6,292 nt of DNA, taken from contig JAUVKM010000134.1 in NCBI GenBank assembly GCA_030596265.1, positions 1 to 6,292 on the forward strand, in the 5' to 3' direction. The notes under the pieces are model-generated. The model searched no databases. It was not told the origin of the DNA and saw nothing but the letters and a program-made list of their open reading frames with translations. The position numbers and the translations under genes are program-made. Origin of the DNA: Candidatus Cloacimonadota bacterium. GTDB taxonomy: Bacteria > Cloacimonadota > Cloacimonadia > Cloacimonadales > TCS61. Shown one piece after another: positions 6,150 through 6,292 of the stretch; within the stretch, counting starts at the first letter, position 1, and every line of letters starts with the position of its first letter.

Positions 6150-6292
6150 CTACACTAATTTATATTTAAATAAAACTTTTTTTAATATTTCTAAATTGTC
6201 ATCTACCATAAAACAAAGAGGTAAACGCAATTCTCGCTCGATCATCTTCATCATATGTAACGATTCTTTTACCGGAATTGGATTTGTCTCGA
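6150..6292 (-). CDS. dapA: 4-hydroxy-tetrahydrodipicolinate synthase, C-terminal end (partial)
   Basis: The minus strand is open from the right edge to a TAG at 6150-6152 and encodes the last 46 residues of a protein. It begins ETNPIPVKESLHMM and continues ELRLPLC, then a short helix ending in KYKLV. ETNPIPVK and the following RLP are the C-terminal hallmarks of DapA; E. coli DapA has the same ETNPIPVK and LRLP. DapA condenses pyruvate with aspartate semialdehyde, the first committed step to diaminopimelate and lysine, in the cytoplasm. Other members of the same aldolase superfamily are less likely given these motifs, but the catalytic lysine lies outside the window. The small cysteine protein follows directly. 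Confidence 0.87.
   Translation of the reverse strand, partial: ETNPIPVKESLHMMKMIERELRLPLCFMVDDNLEILKKVLFKYKLV

Noticed and set aside
1..6292. Mobile elements, CRISPR arrays, tRNA or rRNA genes, riboswitches
   Set aside because: I saw no spaced direct repeats, transposase motifs, cloverleaf pattern or long structured leader; nearly all bases are accounted for by conserved protein genes.

Overview
The window is 6.3 kb of AT-rich bacterial DNA, almost entirely coding. It looks like ordinary chromosome: housekeeping and cell-envelope genes, with no mobile element, CRISPR array, tRNA or rRNA that I can see. The gene set, the particular LysM variant and the weak Shine-Dalgarno usage suggest an anaerobic or uncultured lineage in or near the Fibrobacterota-Chlorobiota-Bacteroidota group, perhaps Cloacimonadota. 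That placement is an impression from protein style, not a demonstrated assignment.

Layout. (1) From the left edge to 844 (+) is the 3' part of a gene whose product has a coiled-coil-like charged region followed by two LysM domains; it ends at a clear intrinsic terminator (860-891). (2) From 902 to 5756 (+) lies a tight five-gene cluster: a PgpH/YqfF-type membrane HD phosphohydrolase, the rRNA-maturation endonuclease YbeY, a CNNM/CorC-type protein (DUF21, CBS pair, CorC_HlyC domain), a secreted DUF3108-like protein and a small VanZ-like membrane protein. Genes overlap or are separated by 4 to 10 bases, so one transcript is likely. (3) On the minus strand, converging on this cluster, are a small cysteine-containing protein of unknown function (5763-6143) and, 6 bases upstream of it, the 3' end of dapA (4-hydroxy-tetrahydrodipicolinate synthase), which runs off the right edge.

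How the genes fit together. The HD phosphohydrolase and YbeY are neighbours in many bacteria (with phoH in Firmicutes), and YbeY next to a CorC/YbeX-like protein recalls the E. coli ybeZ-ybeY-ybeX cluster. This window combines both arrangements, without phoH in view. The last two genes of the cluster, like the LysM gene, point to the cell envelope.

Most visible start codons are not ATG (TTG or GTG), and the cluster's first gene starts 10 bases after a terminator with no Shine-Dalgarno sequence. Those two points and the uncharacterised cysteine protein beside dapA are the items most worth a second look. I did not find a convincing new multi-gene system here.
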